A stretch of DNA of 64,000 nucleotides from Pseudothermotoga elfii DSM 9442 = NBRC 107921 (GTDB lineage Bacteria > Thermotogota > Thermotogae > Thermotogales > DSM-5069): positions 558,001 through 622,000 of the forward strand of contig NC_022792.1 in the NCBI RefSeq assembly GCF_000504085.1, in the 5' to 3' direction. Both the position numbers and the translations under genes were made by a program. The notes under the pieces were generated by a model that ran no database searches, was not told the DNA's origin, and worked only from the letters and a program-made list of their open reading frames with translations. Of this stretch, positions 17,170 through 24,960 are shown in pieces. Every line of letters begins with the position of its first letter. Position 1 is the first letter of the stretch.

Positions 17170-18217
17170 ACAATTTAGCAGCTTTCTTAAAGCATATATC
17201 TTGGAATCTTTGAGAAATTCTGTTGAGTTATTTTTTTCTGTTCTTTTTCCAATAGTCTTTCTTGTAATATTTGGGTTCATGTTTTCAGATACATCTCCAT
17301 CAAATAAAACTTTGGGAGTTTTTTTTGACAGAGAGATTTATTACTCAGAACTTGAAAAGCTTGAGAACTGGGAATTGAAATCATACAGTGATACAGAACA
17401 ATTACTCACAGATATCAAAAACGGAAAAATTCCACTCGGGGTAGTTGTTAAAGATGAAAATGTAATACTTTACTATAGCCGGAGTGAAGTATCTATCCTC
17501 GGAGATATGAAAATTTTGCAATCATCTCTTGTTCCCATAGTTGAGAAAGCTCTGAATTCTGCAAAACAATATCTTGCGGTAAATGTATCTCAGATTAGCC
17601 AGACTGGAATAGATGTATCGGAATTCGATTACATGATGATGGGGGTTATCGCATTATCTTTGTTCTCCAACGGCATGTTTTCGATGGTAACAGTTTTTGG
17701 TAGGTATAAAAAGCAGAATGTTCTCAAACGCCTTATGACAACAGGTGCTGATCCTATGAATATACTGGTGAGCATCTCGTTTGTAAGGCTTGTTATGAGC
17801 TTTATATCGCTCGCTATGATCCTCTTCATATCCAAATTAATTTTTAGAAGCAACATACAATTTAACTGGTTTTTCTTAGTACCTTCGATTGTTTTTGTTA
17901 CCCTTGGCATGATGGCAATAGGAATCTTAATCGTTGTCCTTTTGAAAAATCCAAATGCTGCTTCAAATGCCGCTTCTGTCATGAATGTGATCATGGTGTT
18001 TTTTTCTGGTATTTATTTTCCCGTAAGATTTATGCCGCCGTACATTCGCTGGATTGCTCACATCTCTCCTGTGAAATATGCGGCAGATCTTTTGAGATTT
18101 GCAGCCAATGCTCAGCAGATGAGTTTTGCATTTTACTTGATAGTAAACTCCGTTTTCTTTGCCTGTGGCATAATAGGGTTGATATTTTCTTCCAAGATGT
18201 TCATGAAGCCCGAATAG
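17162..18217 (+). CDS. ABC-2 type transporter permease
   Basis: The second permease of the exporter, 351 residues, with the same layout as its neighbour: an N-terminal helix ([17 protein letters not shown]), an external domain of about 130 residues, and a C-terminal block of five helices ([26 protein letters not shown], the [20 protein letters not shown] helix with the usual P-V-x-x-M-P, and the last helix before MKPE). The two permeases are only distantly alike, which favours a heterodimer. ATG 17162 lies within the previous gene. Confidence 0.88.
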   Translation: MSRQFSSFLKAYILESLRNSVELFFSVLFPIVFLVIFGFMFSDTSPSNKTLGVFFDREIYYSELEKLENWELKSYSDTEQLLTDIKNGKIPLGVVVKDENVILYYSRSEVSILGDMKILQSSLVPIVEKALNSAKQYLAVNVSQISQTGIDVSEFDYMMMGVIALSLFSNGMFSMVTVFGRYKKQNVLKRLMTTGADPMNILVSISFVRLVMSFISLAMILFISKLIFRSNIQFNWFFLVPSIVFVTLGMMAIGILIVVLLKNPNAASNAASVMNVIMVFFSGIYFPVRFMPPYIRWIAHISPVKYAADLLRFAANAQQMSFAFYLIVNSVFFACGIIGLIFSSKMFMKPE

Positions 18218-18228
18218 GAGGAATACCT

Positions 18229-18423
18229 GTGAATTGCGTAAACAAGGAAAGAAACCTCAAAAAGTGCAATTGTTCTTATCCCGGCTGCCCCCGAAAAGGA
18301 ATTTGCTGTGAATGTCTTTCTTACCATCGGTCTCATGGTGAATTACCGGCGTGTTATTTTTCTGACGAAGATGAAAAAAGTTGGAATAGGTCAATAGAGT
18401 ATTTTGTTTCGAAAAATAAATAG
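18229..18423 (+). CDS. small cysteine-rich protein (DUF6485-like)
   Basis: A 64-residue protein with six cysteines in the first 32 residues: [21 protein letters not shown], then LPACYF. The pattern matches a small conserved family known to me as DUF6485, thought to bind metal through these cysteines; no function is established. It starts at GTG 18229 behind TAGGAGGAA, 11 bases after the second permease, so it belongs to the exporter operon by position. It is the last intact gene before the decayed region. Confidence 0.72.
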   Translation: MNCVNKERNLKKCNCSYPGCPRKGICCECLSYHRSHGELPACYFSDEDEKSWNRSIEYFVSKNK

Positions 18424-18541
18424 CCTTGAGTGATACCACTTGAGAAAGTTATTGCGCCTTTTCTTGTGCTCTTTTGCTACTTGGATTTGTGAATAGTAGA
18501 TGGTAGATCGAGAGCTACTTAAATAAAGCAACTTTCCCGGA

Positions 18542-18733
18542 ATATCCTCGAATCGCAAATATATAGCGAAGGATCTGAGTGTTATTTTCACTGAAATGAT
18601 ATGTTTGAAGCATTATCAAAAAAATTTCTGGAAGCTTCAATACGTGTTTGGGCTTTCCGGCGTTTTCTTGTCTCTTAAGTATTTATCAGCTTCGGTTATT
18701 CAGTATTTTGCGCCAGCTTTGCATCATATATAA
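18542..18733 (+). pseudogene. possible transporter remnant, low confidence
   Basis: In the frame ending at the TAA 18731-18733 the translation contains FGLSGVFLSLKYLSASV followed by IQYFAP, which resembles a helix pair of EamA/DMT-family permeases (the typical alkyisasvaailqyl-P pattern). No start with a ribosome site and no further helices are found, so at most this is a fragment. The stretch from 18424 to 18541 shows nothing I can identify. Confidence 0.25.
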
Positions 18734-18769
18734 CGCTTAAAAGGACACCTGTCTTTCATCTCACCTTCA

Positions 18770-19135
18770 AAAGAATGGGCTTTCTCTACGGAAGGTAAAG
18801 AAGAAAAATTTTCAAATGAAGGATTTGAAGTCATGAAAATTCATTCAGTGATAAGGGCTCAAATTGTTGAAAGGTTTCTCGAACTGAAAAAAATTGCTCA
18901 GATTATCAGGCGTCATCAGGAGCACATGAATGGTTCTGGTTATCCAGAAGGGCTCAGAGGTGATCAAATACCTTTTTATCTCAGGTGCTCGCTGTTTGTG
19001 ATGTTTAAGCACTTTGATAGGAAACAGACCTTAAGAAAGGCTTATTCATCTGTTCAGGCTCTAAAAATCGTGAAAAAATGCCATTAAATCAATCTTTCGT
19101 TGATAGTTTGAATAAATGTATTGCCAGAAAATGGC
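18770..19135 (+). pseudogene. HD-GYP domain phosphohydrolase remnant
   Basis: The frame through 18788-19087 reads EGKEEKFSNEGFEVMKIHSV, then HQEHMNGSGYPEGLRGDQIP and a tail RKAYSSVQALKIVKK. This is the second half of an HD-GYP domain (normal form: H-H-E..-DGSGYP-GL-G-IP, later S..EAL-I). The real family has HDIGK upstream and a ADVFDA segment after the GYP motif; HDIGK is absent and the second is ruined (FVMFKHFDRK). The frame stops at 19085-19087, and the matching end (NQSFVDSLNKCI) continues in another frame, so there is at least one frameshift and a large N-terminal deletion. From about 19136 to 19357 I see no gene. Confidence 0.65.
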
Positions 19136-19357
19136 TGCAGATGGAGATTAGATTTATCCCTGTTGAAGTTTCGTGCGCACGCCAGTGTTTCCATAATATA
19201 ATATACGGAACGGTAAATCAGAAAAATTGAAATTAAATCTTTTAGAGAACGATTTCTCGATGTTTTGAGAGCAAATAAACTGTTCAAACAGAGTGAAATA
19301 TGTGGTTGTATTAGAGTTTTTACGGCCATTTTACTGAAGAGAAATCTGATAAGGTAC

Positions 19358-19386
19358 TTGACTTTCTACCGATTTTCTGTCAAAAT
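19358..19386 (+). promoter_or_regulatory. predicted promoter of tRNA-Asp
   Basis: TTGACT at 19358-19363, a 17-base spacer and CAAAAT at 19381-19386. Transcription would begin near 19393, five bases before the mature tRNA. The -35 box is near consensus and the -10 box is weak (4 of 6). Confidence 0.5.
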
Positions 19387-19397
19387 AAATTGGTGTT

Positions 19398-19475
19398 GGG
19401 GACGTGGTGCAGCTTGGTTAGCATGCCGGTCTGTCACACCGGTGGCCGCGGGTTCAAGTCCCGTCGTCCCCGCCA
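19398..19475 (+). tRNA. tRNA-Asp (GTC)
   Basis: A full cloverleaf can be folded by hand: acceptor GGGGACG with CGTCCCC, D arm GTGC/GCAT, anticodon stem CCGGT/ACCGG around the loop CTGTCAC (anticodon GTC, aspartate), variable loop TGGCC, T arm GCGGG/CCCGT with TTCAAGT, discriminator G and an encoded CCA at 19473-19475. It stands alone as a one-gene unit with its own promoter and terminator. Confidence 0.95.
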
Positions 19476-19477
19476 GA

Positions 19478-19499
19478 GGGAGGCAAATGCCTCCCTTTT
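19478..19499 (+). terminator. rho-independent terminator after tRNA-Asp
   Basis: GGGAGGCA at 19478-19485 pairs with TGCCTCCC at 19488-19495, followed by TTTTA. It starts three bases after the CCA end of the tRNA. The T run is short, but the stem is perfect. Confidence 0.75.
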
Positions 19500-19527
19500 A
19501 TGTTATAATTCAGTTAGAGGTGACTGC

Positions 19528-20070
19528 GTGAAGCTTCTTCTTGGGAGACAGATTGTCCTGAAGGAATTTCCTCTTATAGATCTGGTGATATCATGGATTG
19601 AAGAGCCAGTTGCTGGAGCTCTTGCCTATCTCATCGGTAGCGATAGAGGCTATATGTATATACTTGCTAATTCTGAAGATATACATTACGGCAGCGGACT
19701 TGATTATCTTGACACAATTTACGGTAAGATAGCCGTAATTTGTTCTGATAAAGATCTATCGTGGAAGGTATTCAAAAGTGCAAAAACCCATGAAGCCTTG
19801 CTTGCTGTGGTTTTTAAGTATCTGGAAAGCTATGATGATTTATTTTTGACCAAAACTATTTGCTGGGGGTCCAGCCGCGAGTTCAATATACCAGTTGTTT
19901 TAATTGCAAATTATAAGGGAAATTTACATCATCAGCTGTGTGTGCCAAGTCAGGGAGAAGATAGATCAGGAATAATTTTTGATTCGACAACCACATGCGT
20001 GGTAGAAGCGAATATGTTTGAAACTGACGATGGAGTGATGTTCCGTATCCGAAGTTTCGCTGAGGGCTGA
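19528..20070 (+). CDS. hypothetical protein, orphan family
   Basis: A 180-residue soluble protein of no family I recognise. The frame is open back through the tRNA, but AGAGGTGA at 19516-19523 selects GTG 19528. There is no signal peptide or membrane helix. It is mixed alpha/beta, with phrases such as GALAYLIGSDRGYMYILANS near residues 30-50, YGKIAVICSDKDLSWKVF, NIPVVLIANYKGNLHHQLCV and GIIFDSTTTCVVEAN. Three bases separate it from the nitrilase-like gene, so the two are almost certainly translated together and probably work together. Confidence 0.7.
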   Translation: MKLLLGRQIVLKEFPLIDLVISWIEEPVAGALAYLIGSDRGYMYILANSEDIHYGSGLDYLDTIYGKIAVICSDKDLSWKVFKSAKTHEALLAVVFKYLESYDDLFLTKTICWGSSREFNIPVVLIANYKGNLHHQLCVPSQGEDRSGIIFDSTTTCVVEANMFETDDGVMFRIRSFAEG

Positions 20071-20073
20071 TTT

Positions 20074-20916
20074 TTGGTGAACCTGGTTCGATTTTTCTTA
20101 CGTTTTTTGCTTAACGATACAAAGTTGAGATATTATTCGAAGTTTTTAGAAGAGCCACTGCAAAAGATGACGTCTGGAAATGTCGTGAGAGTAGCTGTCA
20201 TACAGATGAATTATTCTCCGGTGTCTGGAATAGGTAATTTCGTAGAGTTGATAAATCAATACCTGGAAAAAATGAGAAATTTCTCTCCACAGATAATTGT
20301 CTTTCCAAATCTATTGGACACAATTATATTTGGTACATTTCCCGCTTTCTTTTATTTAAAAGGCCGGCGCACCGTTAAATTGATTAAATCGTGCTCTTCG
20401 ATAACGAGTTATGCATGTGAGAAAATCATGGCAGAGCTTTCGAATAAGTGGCAATGTACTGTTGTTTTTGGAACAACAGTTGGACAATTTGTTTATCACT
20501 GTGGTGTCAAACAGAAAAACGTTTTCAGCACTTCAAATTATAAAATTGCAGTACTGCCCAAGCGAGATATAGTTAATAGTGAGAAGCTGGAAAGATACAT
20601 TAAAGATGGAGTCAGGATAATAGCGACCACTGGATGCGGTGTGGTGGATTTCAATGAATGGGACGACAGGTTTTCCATGTGGGTTCATTCTCAAATGGTT
20701 GGTTTTTACGGCTTGTGGTCTCTTATGAGTGGTATAGTTTTTGGGAAAGAAATCAAAGGAAGAGCCTGTGTAACAGCCCCTGTACCAATAACGAGATCCC
20801 AGGATGGGTACATAGTAAAGAGCGATACACTGCAGGGTGATGTAGTTTTGCTGGCAGAACTGGATATGCAAAAAATAGATTTTTTTCTTCTGTCAAGAGC
20901 AGTTTCTATTTACTAA
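20074..20916 (+). CDS. nitrilase-fold protein lacking catalytic residues
   Basis: A 280-residue protein (start TTG 20074 or GTG 20077 behind GAGGG). From about residue 38 it follows the carbon-nitrogen hydrolase pattern: VRVAVIQMNYSPVSG, then NFSPQIIVFPNLLDT, where active enzymes have FPE. Further on, YKIAVLPKRDIV takes the place of the nucleophile strand (normally GVLICYDxxFPE), and a later MWVHSQMVGFYG resembles the RARA-iEn helix. Both the Glu (to Asn) and the Cys (to Lys) thus appear to be replaced, judged by eye. If so it is not an amidase and may be a binding or structural protein. Residues 1-35 carry a basic, hydrophobic extension. It converges with the PLP-enzyme gene 4 bases later. 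Confidence 0.62.
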   Translation: MVNLVRFFLRFLLNDTKLRYYSKFLEEPLQKMTSGNVVRVAVIQMNYSPVSGIGNFVELINQYLEKMRNFSPQIIVFPNLLDTIIFGTFPAFFYLKGRRTVKLIKSCSSITSYACEKIMAELSNKWQCTVVFGTTVGQFVYHCGVKQKNVFSTSNYKIAVLPKRDIVNSEKLERYIKDGVRIIATTGCGVVDFNEWDDRFSMWVHSQMVGFYGLWSLMSGIVFGKEIKGRACVTAPVPITRSQDGYIVKSDTLQGDVVLLAELDMQKIDFFLLSRAVSIY

Positions 20917-20920
20917 TTTT

Positions 20921-21919
20921 TCATGCTTCAGTAAATTTTGCTGCCTGAGCAAAGAGCCCAAAGATCCCTCCTGTGTGAATAAATAAAACAGTCTGATTTT
21001 CCTTGGAAATCTCCAGCATGCCTCTGAATGCCTTGGCTGTGTACACAGGATCAAGTATTATACCTTCTTTACAAGCAACATATTTTATACATTTGATATC
21101 TGATTCTGATGGAATGGCGTAAGCTGGTCCACTGAAATCATCAATTATTTTTATTTCTTCTCTATCAACGCATGTATCGATGCCGTACTGCTTCATGCCT
21201 TTTATTATTTCAAAAACAGTATTTGTAAATTCTTCCCTGCTGGTCTTTGTCACATTAATGCCGATCACTTTGGTTTTATATCCCATATATCTGAACCCAG
21301 ACAGTAAACCTGCGTAAGTTCCACCACTACCCACTGCACAATACACAGCATCTACTTCATTTAAATCGATTTGCGAAGCCATCTCTGATGCAGCAAGGAG
21401 ATATCCCATTGCTCCAAGTGAATTTGAACCACCAACTGGTATTGTGTAAACTCTGTGCGATTTTTTCTCGTAGTGTTTCTTGTATTCTTCATACACTTCT
21501 TCAATTCTTGCATAGTCTTTTGAATTGACAATAACTATTTCTGCTCCAAGCAATTTGCATAGCAGGAAGTTGCCATTGCTGTGCATTGCCTCGTCTGTTT
21601 TGAAAACTGATTGCATTTTGTTATCCAGAAGATCTGGTGGATTCTCTCTCAGAAATAAAACGGGTTTTAATCCAAGTTTAACAGCCATGTGGGCTGTAGC
21701 ACGGGCGTGATTTGATTGAATTCCTCCACACGTAAACACCACATCGCAGTTTTTTCTCAATGCATCGGCAAGAAGAAACTCAAGTTTTCTTATTTTATTT
21801 CCGCTTGAAATAAATTCGGTCATGTCATCTCTTTTCACATATATATTTCTTCCATACTGTTTACTCAATCTTGACAAAAACTCAACAGGCGTGGGAAGTT
21901 TCGCAAAAGAAAGTTTCAT
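20921..21919 (-). CDS. D-cysteine desulfhydrase / ACC deaminase family PLP enzyme
   Basis: A 332-residue fold-type II PLP enzyme. The PLP lysine lies in SSGNKIRKLEF near residue 42, followed by TCGGIQSNHARATA (substrate-binding SNH) and the phosphate-binding GSGGTYAGLLSGF near 195. These are the marks of the D-cysteine desulfhydrase / 1-aminocyclopropane-1-carboxylate deaminase group, which remove sulfide or ammonia from D-cysteine, related amino acids or ACC. D-cysteine desulfhydrase is the more likely bacterial role; substrate cannot be read from the sequence. ATG 21919 directly abuts the stop of the AlaX gene, with GGGGTGAT as ribosome site. Confidence 0.87.
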   Translation of the reverse strand: MKLSFAKLPTPVEFLSRLSKQYGRNIYVKRDDMTEFISSGNKIRKLEFLLADALRKNCDVVFTCGGIQSNHARATAHMAVKLGLKPVLFLRENPPDLLDNKMQSVFKTDEAMHSNGNFLLCKLLGAEIVIVNSKDYARIEEVYEEYKKHYEKKSHRVYTIPVGGSNSLGAMGYLLAASEMASQIDLNEVDAVYCAVGSGGTYAGLLSGFRYMGYKTKVIGINVTKTSREEFTNTVFEIIKGMKQYGIDTCVDREEIKIIDDFSGPAYAIPSESDIKCIKYVACKEGIILDPVYTAKAFRGMLEISKENQTVLFIHTGGIFGLFAQAAKFTEA

Positions 21920-23029
21920 TTATATCACCCCTAAATAGTTATCAATCAATGAGAAAATTTTGTTTATTGGTGCAGATGTCTTCAATGAACCTTTTTTGGT
22001 TCCACCGCCACCAGCTCCTTGAGTTTTTTCCCTCAAAAAAGCTATCAATTTTGAACAGTCTATTTTTTCTGAGCTGAACTGATATCCGTCTGACGTTTTA
22101 CAGATCAGTAAATCACCCTGAAAATATTTTGGCAAAAACCTGGCAACATCGTCAAAGCCATTATAGACTGAGACATTTATTCCTTTTATTTTGTGCGTTT
22201 CGAGATCTTTCGATAGATATTTTGCATATTCTTCAGATATGCGATTTATTAACGCTGCCTGGTCCTTAACTTTCTCAAGCAGGATCCGAGTGCGCGCAGG
22301 CATTTCGCCAACAGAGCTTGTTAAAAGTGTTGAAAGCTCTCTTAACACAGAAACTCTAATTGAATAATCTCTCAAAGCTCTGTTACCAGCTAAAAAATAT
22401 ACTCTTGTCAAAGTTTTTTTGACTTTTTCCCATGAAACAATTTTAATAATACCGATTTCACCAGTGTTTGAAACATGAAAACCTGCACACGCTGATAAAT
22501 CGAAATCCCCGATTTTGACAACTCGAACAATCTCACCAACTTTTTCACTCAGAGATTTTCTGAGATTTAAATTCCTTGCAGATTCTATATTTGTCTCGAC
22601 TATCTCTACTTTTATACAACTCCTCACAATCTCATTTGCCATTTCTTCCACTTCCTGAAGAACCACCTCTGTAATCTGAGGAACATCCAGATCAATTGTT
22701 GAGAATTCTTCTCCCATGTGAAAGCTTAAAGTCTGAATATCTGCTACTCTGAGAAAAGATGCCGAGAGGATGTGCTGTGCAGAATGCTGAATAGCTATAT
22801 CTTTACGTCTTAGATAATCGATTTCAAAGGTGTGTTCACCAGGTTCAACAGGTGCATCAAGAATGTGACATATTAATCCTTCCCTTTCTTCAACACCCAG
22901 AACCAATGCTGTATCTATTTTTCCTCTATCTCCAAGCTGACCGCCTTTTCCATCGGGGTAAAACGGACTTTTCTCAGCAAAGGCAAGAAATTTATCGTTT
23001 TCTTCACGAACTTTTTTTATCTTGATCAT
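21920..23029 (-). CDS. free-standing alanyl-tRNA editing protein (AlaX-L type)
   Basis: A 369-residue relative of the alanyl-tRNA synthetase editing half, without a catalytic synthetase domain. The zinc-type editing motifs are present: QHSAQHILSA (HxxxH) near residue 82 and CAGFHVSNTGEIG (CxxxH) near 181. An N-terminal beta barrel (FYPDGKGGQLGDRG) precedes them. A coiled region and a DHHA1-like domain follow, with the GAGGGGTKKG motif near the end. AlaX proteins hydrolyse Ser or Gly mischarged on tRNA-Ala. ATG 23029 follows GGAGGTAAAAACGT. It heads a two-gene unit with the PLP enzyme. Confidence 0.9.
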   Translation of the reverse strand: MIKIKKVREENDKFLAFAEKSPFYPDGKGGQLGDRGKIDTALVLGVEEREGLICHILDAPVEPGEHTFEIDYLRRKDIAIQHSAQHILSASFLRVADIQTLSFHMGEEFSTIDLDVPQITEVVLQEVEEMANEIVRSCIKVEIVETNIESARNLNLRKSLSEKVGEIVRVVKIGDFDLSACAGFHVSNTGEIGIIKIVSWEKVKKTLTRVYFLAGNRALRDYSIRVSVLRELSTLLTSSVGEMPARTRILLEKVKDQAALINRISEEYAKYLSKDLETHKIKGINVSVYNGFDDVARFLPKYFQGDLLICKTSDGYQFSSEKIDCSKLIAFLREKTQGAGGGGTKKGSLKTSAPINKIFSLIDNYLGVI

Positions 23030-23088
23030 ACGTTTTTACCTCCTTCGCTTGTAAAATATTCCCAGCGCTAAATTGAGGGGGTCTGAAT

Positions 23089-24246
23089 TTGGTAACCGCT
23101 TCTGTTATGATATCGCTTTTTACTATAATCTTACTTCAAAGATTCACAAAAATCCTCATAATATCTATGATATCAGGTTTCATGGTCTTTGCTTTGTTCA
23201 ATAGGCAGATCTTCTTTCATATGATCAAATTGTTAGGTGCTTCACTGAGTGATGGGTCTTTTTTAACATTAATACCAAGTATTTTTTTGATATATTTTCT
23301 TGGGGAGTTGATGAGTGTTTCGAGAGATTCTGATGGATTCTCACAATCCGTGCAGAAACTCTTTGAGGGTTCACGGGGTGCATCGGTTTTTATACCAGCC
23401 ATTGTAGGCTTGATGCCTATGCCAGCTGGTGCGATGTTTACCGCTCCGATGATTGACCAGATAGGTTCTGACATGAGTAAGCTTGAAAAAACAACTGTGA
23501 ATTATTGGTTCAGGCACTGTCTTGAGTTTTTTTGGCCAGTCTATCCTGCCATGTATTTGCTGGCCAGTTTAATAAATATGCCGATAGGAGTTGTTTCTCT
23601 AAGATTGTTTCCCCTGTTTCTTGTTGCGTTCTTATCAGGATGGGTTTTTTTCAATGGATTCAATTTTCCAAAGTTGAAAAACTTAGAATTGAGTGAATGG
23701 AAAAAATTATGGCCTATAGCTGTGATTCTTTCAACAGGGTTAATGATCTTGTTGTTCAAGTTAGAAGGGTGGGTCGCACTGACAATTGCCACCGTATTTT
23801 ATGCATCAATACGTAACAAATATATCTTAGAAGCCTTCAAGAGGGCAGTTAGAAAACTTGATATTATTTTCATATTGATAATCGTTTTCCTTTATAAGCA
23901 TTCTATGATTGATTTACAAATAGGACAGAAAATGAGTGAGGAACTTTCAAAAATCGGGTTCAACGTGTTGTTGATAGCTATACTACTGCCTCTTATAACC
24001 GGCATGTCAACAGGGCTGACCCATGCCGCTCTTGGAATTTCACTACCAATAGTAATGAGTATGGGTGGTTATCGTCTCGGTTTAGTGACATATGTTTTTT
24101 CCGTCACAGGTGTTTTGCTCTCACCAGTTCATCTGTGTCTTGTTTTGACAGCAAACTATTTCAAGGTTGATTTTATCAAGGTGCTTGGAAAAATTTTAAT
24201 ACCTATACTAATTATTTCAGTCATAACGGTGGTTTTTTATCCTTAA
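23089..24246 (+). CDS. DUF401 family membrane protein
   Basis: A 385-residue protein of about ten transmembrane helices. It resembles the DUF401 family, recognisable by VFIPAIVGLMPMPAGAMFTAPMID and the LEKTTVNYWFRHCLEFFWPVYPA segment, and is related in shape to ion or gluconate permeases such as GntP. The transported substrate is unknown. TTG 23089 follows GAGGGGGT. The next two genes encode a PhoU-like protein and a Pit phosphate transporter in the same direction at close spacing, so an anion transport role is suggested by context only. Confidence 0.8.
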   Translation: MVTASVMISLFTIILLQRFTKILIISMISGFMVFALFNRQIFFHMIKLLGASLSDGSFLTLIPSIFLIYFLGELMSVSRDSDGFSQSVQKLFEGSRGASVFIPAIVGLMPMPAGAMFTAPMIDQIGSDMSKLEKTTVNYWFRHCLEFFWPVYPAMYLLASLINMPIGVVSLRLFPLFLVAFLSGWVFFNGFNFPKLKNLELSEWKKLWPIAVILSTGLMILLFKLEGWVALTIATVFYASIRNKYILEAFKRAVRKLDIIFILIIVFLYKHSMIDLQIGQKMSEELSKIGFNVLLIAILLPLITGMSTGLTHAALGISLPIVMSMGGYRLGLVTYVFSVTGVLLSPVHLCLVLTANYFKVDFIKVLGKILIPILIISVITVVFYP

Positions 24247-24264
24247 ATTGGGGAGGAGACAGGT

Positions 24265-24942
24265 ATGACAAGGTTTATAGATAAGATGTTTCCAAAACAA
24301 TCTCCACTTAGATTGCTTTATGAACACGCCCTTTTAACAAAAAAAGTTTCGCAATTCATAGTACCCGCTTTGAAAAACTATTTCGAAGATTTGCCGGTTG
24401 AAAAGATGAGCGAAGAAGTTGATGTACTCGAAGACAAGGCAGATGAAATAAAAATTCTTATCAGGGAGAGTTATACAAAACTCAAATTTGTTTATTTTGA
24501 CAGGGTGGATATATTGACAATACTGCATGAAGAAGATGGTGTAATTGATGCAGTAGATGATTTTCTTAAAGCTTTGATGTTGAATAAGGTGGAGAAACCT
24601 GTTATTGCCGAAATTCAAAATATCATGATCGAACTTGCTGAAAGCTGTAGTGATGCTGTTGAAGGAATGGTGAAATCTGTTTCTGATCTGCTTTTATTAG
24701 TAGAATCTTCTTTTGCTCCATCTGTTGCTCTGGAAGAAGACAGGACAGCTACGAGAGTGGAATCAAATGAGTCTAACACCGACAAATTATCTTTGATAGC
24801 TGGAAAGAAGATTTTCTCCCTGAAAAATGCTATCCATCCTGTAGATATCTACTATCTTGAAAAGTTAATCAGATTGCTTACAAGAATTGCTGATCACGCT
24901 GAAAATGTGGCAGAGAGAGTACGAATGATAACACATATTTGA
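24265..24942 (+). CDS. PhoU-like (DUF47) accessory protein of Pit transporter
   Basis: A 225-residue all-helical protein of the DUF47/PhoU-related family. It shows the heptad-like helices VDVLEDKADEIKILIRESY, the metal-site acidic stretch DRVDILTILHEEDGVIDAVDD and a C-terminal repeat YYLEKLIRLLTRIADHAENVAERV, which carries the EN-type motif of these proteins. DUF47 proteins accompany Pit phosphate transporters and are thought to regulate them. It lies 18 bases before the pit gene, with GGGGAGGAG before its ATG. Confidence 0.88.
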   Translation: MTRFIDKMFPKQSPLRLLYEHALLTKKVSQFIVPALKNYFEDLPVEKMSEEVDVLEDKADEIKILIRESYTKLKFVYFDRVDILTILHEEDGVIDAVDDFLKALMLNKVEKPVIAEIQNIMIELAESCSDAVEGMVKSVSDLLLLVESSFAPSVALEEDRTATRVESNESNTDKLSLIAGKKIFSLKNAIHPVDIYYLEKLIRLLTRIADHAENVAERVRMITHI

Positions 24943-24960
24943 TCTAAGGAGGACTGGACG

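Noticed and set aside
19390-19527. Open frame running through tRNA-Asp into the orphan gene
   Set aside because: The tRNA, its terminator and the ribosome site at 19516-19523 show that the gene starts at GTG 19528; the upstream part is chance.
23049-23065. 17-base sequence TTGTAAAATATTCCCAG also found at 32974-32990
   Set aside because: The second copy is coding sequence of korB (LGIFYK); with this base composition one such match in 64 kb is not unlikely by chance.
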